Source of the DNA: Bacteroidetes bacterium CG12_big_fil_rev_8_21_14_0_65_60_17
GTDB taxonomy: Bacteria; Bacteroidota; Rhodothermia; Rhodothermales; UBA10348
Reading direction: 5' to 3'
DNA: 64,000 nt
Assembly: GCA_002787815.1 (NCBI GenBank)
Contig: PCUY01000016.1
Location: forward strand, 89,802-153,801
Shown: one piece after another, positions 61,631-64,000 of the stretch
Numbering within the stretch: position 1 is the stretch's first letter
Layout: each line of letters begins with the position of its first letter
Position numbers and translations under genes: made by a program
Notes under the pieces: generated by a model
The model's input: the letters and a program-made list of their open reading frames with translations, nothing else
Told to the model about the DNA's origin: nothing
The model's database searches: none

Positions 61631-61864
61631 GTGAAGCGCCGAAGTGAACCCGTGGATGTTGATGTGACGAAGGGCTGGCCCGTTGTCATACGGCGCAACG
61701 GCCGCATCTACCGGGTAGAGTCCATGCTGGATGTCTGGATTGTGCAGGGAAAGTGGTGGTCCCGTGAGGAGCGCCGGGTGTACTTCCGCGTGTCCACGAC
61801 GCATGGCATCATGGATGTGTACAACGCGGACGCTACCTGGATACTGGCGAGCGTCGAGGACTGA
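61631..61864 (+). CDS. DUF6504-like protein
   Basis: Small protein of about 77 residues from GTG 61631: SEPVDVDVTKGWPVVIRRNG, IYRVESMLDVWIVQGKWWSR, EERRVYFRVSTTHGIMDVYN. This matches DUF6504, a small domain often found fused to or next to ImuB-like Y-family proteins in other phyla (from memory). The reading frame opens upstream to 61460, but that part is GC-rich hairpin sequence with no coding look. The 3' end overlaps the convergent S46 peptidase by 32 bp. Confidence 0.7.
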   Translation: MKRRSEPVDVDVTKGWPVVIRRNGRIYRVESMLDVWIVQGKWWSREERRVYFRVSTTHGIMDVYNADATWILASVED

Positions 61865-63974
61865 GTTCATCTGCGAGATACTCCATGCCATACACGTGGC
61901 GGAGCGCTTCGAGCATGCCGCGGGAATCGACCGATACGGCGCGCGCGGCATTTGTCCGGAAAATGAAGGCCGACGGGAGGGACTCCACGTTGCCGTCGAA
62001 AATGAGCCCGACGACTTCGAGGTCCCGGTTGAGCAGCGGCGAGCCGGAGTTGCCGCCCACGATGTCGTTGGTGGAGACCAGGTTCATGGGCGTTGACCGG
62101 TCGAACGCATCCGGTGCGCTCAGCCACCGTTCCGGTAGCGTCCACTCGCCCGTGTCGTGTGCCGAGCGGGAGTGGCTGGCCGCGCGGTCGTACATGCCGT
62201 AAAACGTAGTGAAGGCGGGTGCCAGGGTGCCGTTGTAGGTGTAGGAGGAGACGCGGCCGTCGGCCAGGCGCAACGAAAAGGTGGCATCGGGCGGGCGCGT
62301 CGTGTCATAGACGTCGAAGCGCTCGCGGCCATGCCGGGCGTTGAGTTCCGATTCCTGTGCTGAAAGCCCGGCAAACGCGCTCGTGAACGCCTGGCGGTCT
62401 TCCATGTAGGGAGCAATGGCGGCAATCGCGGGGTCGTCCATGGTGAGCGTTGAGGTGTCGAATTCCTGGCCGGGAGTAAAGGCCGATGGGCGGAGCGCCG
62501 ACTGCAGGAACACGCTCGCGGTCCACACATCCGGGTGGGAATCGGCGAGCGGGCCCCGCGCGCCCAGATGCGCAACGAAATCTTCGAGCCGCGCGGCGAA
62601 GAACATCCGGTCGACGACCTCCGGCTTGTCGGGAACAGCCGAGAGCTGCACAGCCAGGGCATTCACATCGCCACCGGCGGCGCGCTCGCGCAGGAGCTGC
62701 CATGCAATGGCCGCCCGCTGCATGGTGGGCGATGCCAGCGAGGACTGCGGGAAAAACGACAGAAAGGCCGCATATTCTTCGGAAAATGCCCTTTTTTCCT
62801 GCTGGATGCGGTCCAGTTCGGCGACTACGTCGGTAGGAGCAGCGGCCAGGAAATCGGCCTCCGTCGCGCGGCGCCGCGCCATGATGTCCGGATCATGGAG
62901 TCCGCGGACGCGCCCGCCGTAGAGCTTCTGGGCATTCTTCAGGCTGAAGACCATGTTCAGGAGTGCATCGGTCGGCTCGGCGGCGTAGGCATCCTCGAGA
63001 ATGGCAATACGCGAGTTGAGGAGCTCAAGCAGCGCCTTTTCCTGTACATCGCGTCGCCACTCGAGCTGCGACACGGTTTCCAGGCGGAGCGTGGATCCGG
63101 GGTTTCCCACCACGAAGACTGGTTCGTTTTCCTCGGCGCCATCCGCGCTCCAGGCAAAGTAGTGCTCGGGCTCGTAGGGCGCCCCATCTTCGTAGACGCG
63201 GAAAAACGTCATGTCGAGCGCGTAGCGTGGATAGGTGAAGTTGTCCGTATCTCCCCCGAAATAACCCAGGTTGAGCTCGGGGGCCATGACCAGGCGCAGG
63301 TCCGTGAAGCGGCGAAAGGTGTAGGCCGAGTAGCGGCCGCCGCTGTAGAGGCTGATGATCTGCACCAAGTGATTGTTGGCCATGCTGCCCGTGAAGGCAC
63401 TTTCAATGCGCTTCTGCTCGGCTTCGATGGCTTCGCGGCGGATGTCAGCCCGTTCGGCGTCGGAGAGGCCGCCCTCGCCGGCTTCGCTGGTGGCGCGGTC
63501 AATGGCCGCCTGGATATTGTCGGTCACGTCCTCGATGGCAATGAGCTGATCCACATAGAGGCCCTCGACGGGGCGCTCTTCGTCCATGGACGCCGCCGTA
63601 AAACCGTCGTCAAGCAGCGTCTCACCCTCTCGCGTCACATCGGCAACGGCGCCGCGTCCGCAGTGGTGGTTCGTCATGACGAGCCCCATGGGAGATACGA
63701 AGCTTGCCGTGCAGTTGGGCAGTCGGAGCGCCCCCATACGGGCTTTCTCGAACCAGTCGGCATTGGGCGCGAAGTCATATTCTTCGGCGAAATACGCGGT
63801 CGGTGGCACGTCGAACGTCCACATGCGGCCGTTGTCAAAAGCGCCGGCTTGCTGGGTTGCAGCCCCTTGCGCCGTGGCCTGCTGCGCCAAGACAGTGGGC
63901 AGGGCGGGCCCGAGCGGGGCCAGCAGCAGGAGCGTTGCAAATGTGAATCGGATCATTGCGGTGAATCGGTTCAT
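61833..63974 (-). CDS. S46 family dipeptidyl peptidase (DPP7/DPP11-like)
   Basis: Secreted serine peptidase of 713 residues (signal peptide to about residue 30). Catalytic His in MTNHHCGRGA (about residue 97), Asp in FGGDTDNFTYPRYALD, Ser in NDIVGGNSGSPLLNRD (about residue 655). The S46 family removes N-terminal dipeptides, either hydrophobic (DPP7) or acidic (DPP11); the specificity residue near FDGNVESLPSAFIF could not be assigned by eye. Start could be ATG 63956. No type IX sorting domain. Complements the S9 and M1 peptidases. Confidence 0.93.
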   Translation of the reverse strand: MNRFTAMIRFTFATLLLLAPLGPALPTVLAQQATAQGAATQQAGAFDNGRMWTFDVPPTAYFAEEYDFAPNADWFEKARMGALRLPNCTASFVSPMGLVMTNHHCGRGAVADVTREGETLLDDGFTAASMDEERPVEGLYVDQLIAIEDVTDNIQAAIDRATSEAGEGGLSDAERADIRREAIEAEQKRIESAFTGSMANNHLVQIISLYSGGRYSAYTFRRFTDLRLVMAPELNLGYFGGDTDNFTYPRYALDMTFFRVYEDGAPYEPEHYFAWSADGAEENEPVFVVGNPGSTLRLETVSQLEWRRDVQEKALLELLNSRIAILEDAYAAEPTDALLNMVFSLKNAQKLYGGRVRGLHDPDIMARRRATEADFLAAAPTDVVAELDRIQQEKRAFSEEYAAFLSFFPQSSLASPTMQRAAIAWQLLRERAAGGDVNALAVQLSAVPDKPEVVDRMFFAARLEDFVAHLGARGPLADSHPDVWTASVFLQSALRPSAFTPGQEFDTSTLTMDDPAIAAIAPYMEDRQAFTSAFAGLSAQESELNARHGRERFDVYDTTRPPDATFSLRLADGRVSSYTYNGTLAPAFTTFYGMYDRAASHSRSAHDTGEWTLPERWLSAPDAFDRSTPMNLVSTNDIVGGNSGSPLLNRDLEVVGLIFDGNVESLPSAFIFRTNAARAVSVDSRGMLEALRHVYGMEYLADELSPRRSPVSR

Positions 63975-64000
63975 GGCTCGTGGCGCCGTGCGCCGGATGG

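Overview
The window looks like chromosomal DNA of an aerobic, heterotrophic, Gram-negative bacterium of the Rhodothermota/Balneolota side of the Bacteroidota supergroup (inference). The reasons are an alternative complex III cluster fused head-to-tail to a caa3-type oxidase cluster through a Sco gene (the arrangement known from Rhodothermus marinus), a giant SprA type IX secretion translocon, a protein with a type IX C-terminal sorting domain, and a GLPGLI protein beside a carboxypeptidase-regulatory outer-membrane receptor. No rRNA, tRNA, CRISPR array, prophage or insertion sequence was recognised. Coding density is high, with many short overlaps.

Layout. 1-11082 (+): respiratory block: actB (5'-truncated by the window edge), actC, actD, actE, actF, a small membrane protein, sco, coxB-A-C-D and a possible small membrane protein. 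11122-15304: housekeeping genes (a diverged nucleosidase-like protein, metF, ybeY, a DUF423 protein, lipB). 15325-23136 (-): sprA. 23329-33947: a saccharopine dehydrogenase-like gene, a phosphofructokinase with PPi-type residues, an ABC permease, the conserved dnaX-ybaB-recR group, small unknown genes, dinB, and a second saccharopine dehydrogenase-like gene. 34024-37530 (+): an ImuB-like Y-family protein without the catalytic acids, an ECF sigma factor and a two-helix membrane protein, then a nitroreductase-pirin pair. 37547-43624 (-): a probable six-gene operon (outer-membrane protein, type IX-sorted propeller, NTF2-like protein, HupE/UreJ permease, M1 peptidase, DUF6702). 43699-52692: oxidoreductase, LpxH-like/glycosyltransferase pair, SRPBCC protein, trhO, NTF2-like lipoprotein, tandem CDGSH protein, S9 dipeptidyl peptidase. 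52713-64000: DksA-type protein, a foldback element, a cytochrome/YceI/DUF5777 operon, GLPGLI plus receptor, M20 peptidase, MarR regulator, SnoaL-like gene, DUF6504-like gene and S46 peptidase.

How the genes work together. The first 11 kb encodes most of a quinol-to-oxygen electron route: ActABCDEF oxidises quinol, ActE and the cytochrome c domain of CoxB carry electrons, and a YSHPAV-type (A2) CoxA reduces oxygen. Four secreted peptidases (M1, S9, S46, M20) suggest growth on peptides. SprA is the export pore that the propeller protein at 41321-42775 would need.

Most interesting regulatory signals, all read by eye. (1) A TTGA-YTRR-TCAA palindrome recurs at three promoters: before the nitroreductase-pirin pair, before the MarR gene and before the neighbouring SnoaL-like gene; this predicts a small MarR regulon. 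(2) A DtxR/MntR-like box (TTTAGGCTTGTCTAAA) precedes the six-gene HupE/UreJ operon, and a 13/16 match precedes the cytochrome/YceI/DUF5777 operon. (3) The ImuB-like gene and the distant DUF6504-like gene share an AT-rich promoter motif (TACATATT..TTGCACATAT), which suggests a split, co-regulated translesion-synthesis module. A 209-bp palindromic foldback element with 23-bp terminal inverted repeats lies at 53117-53325.
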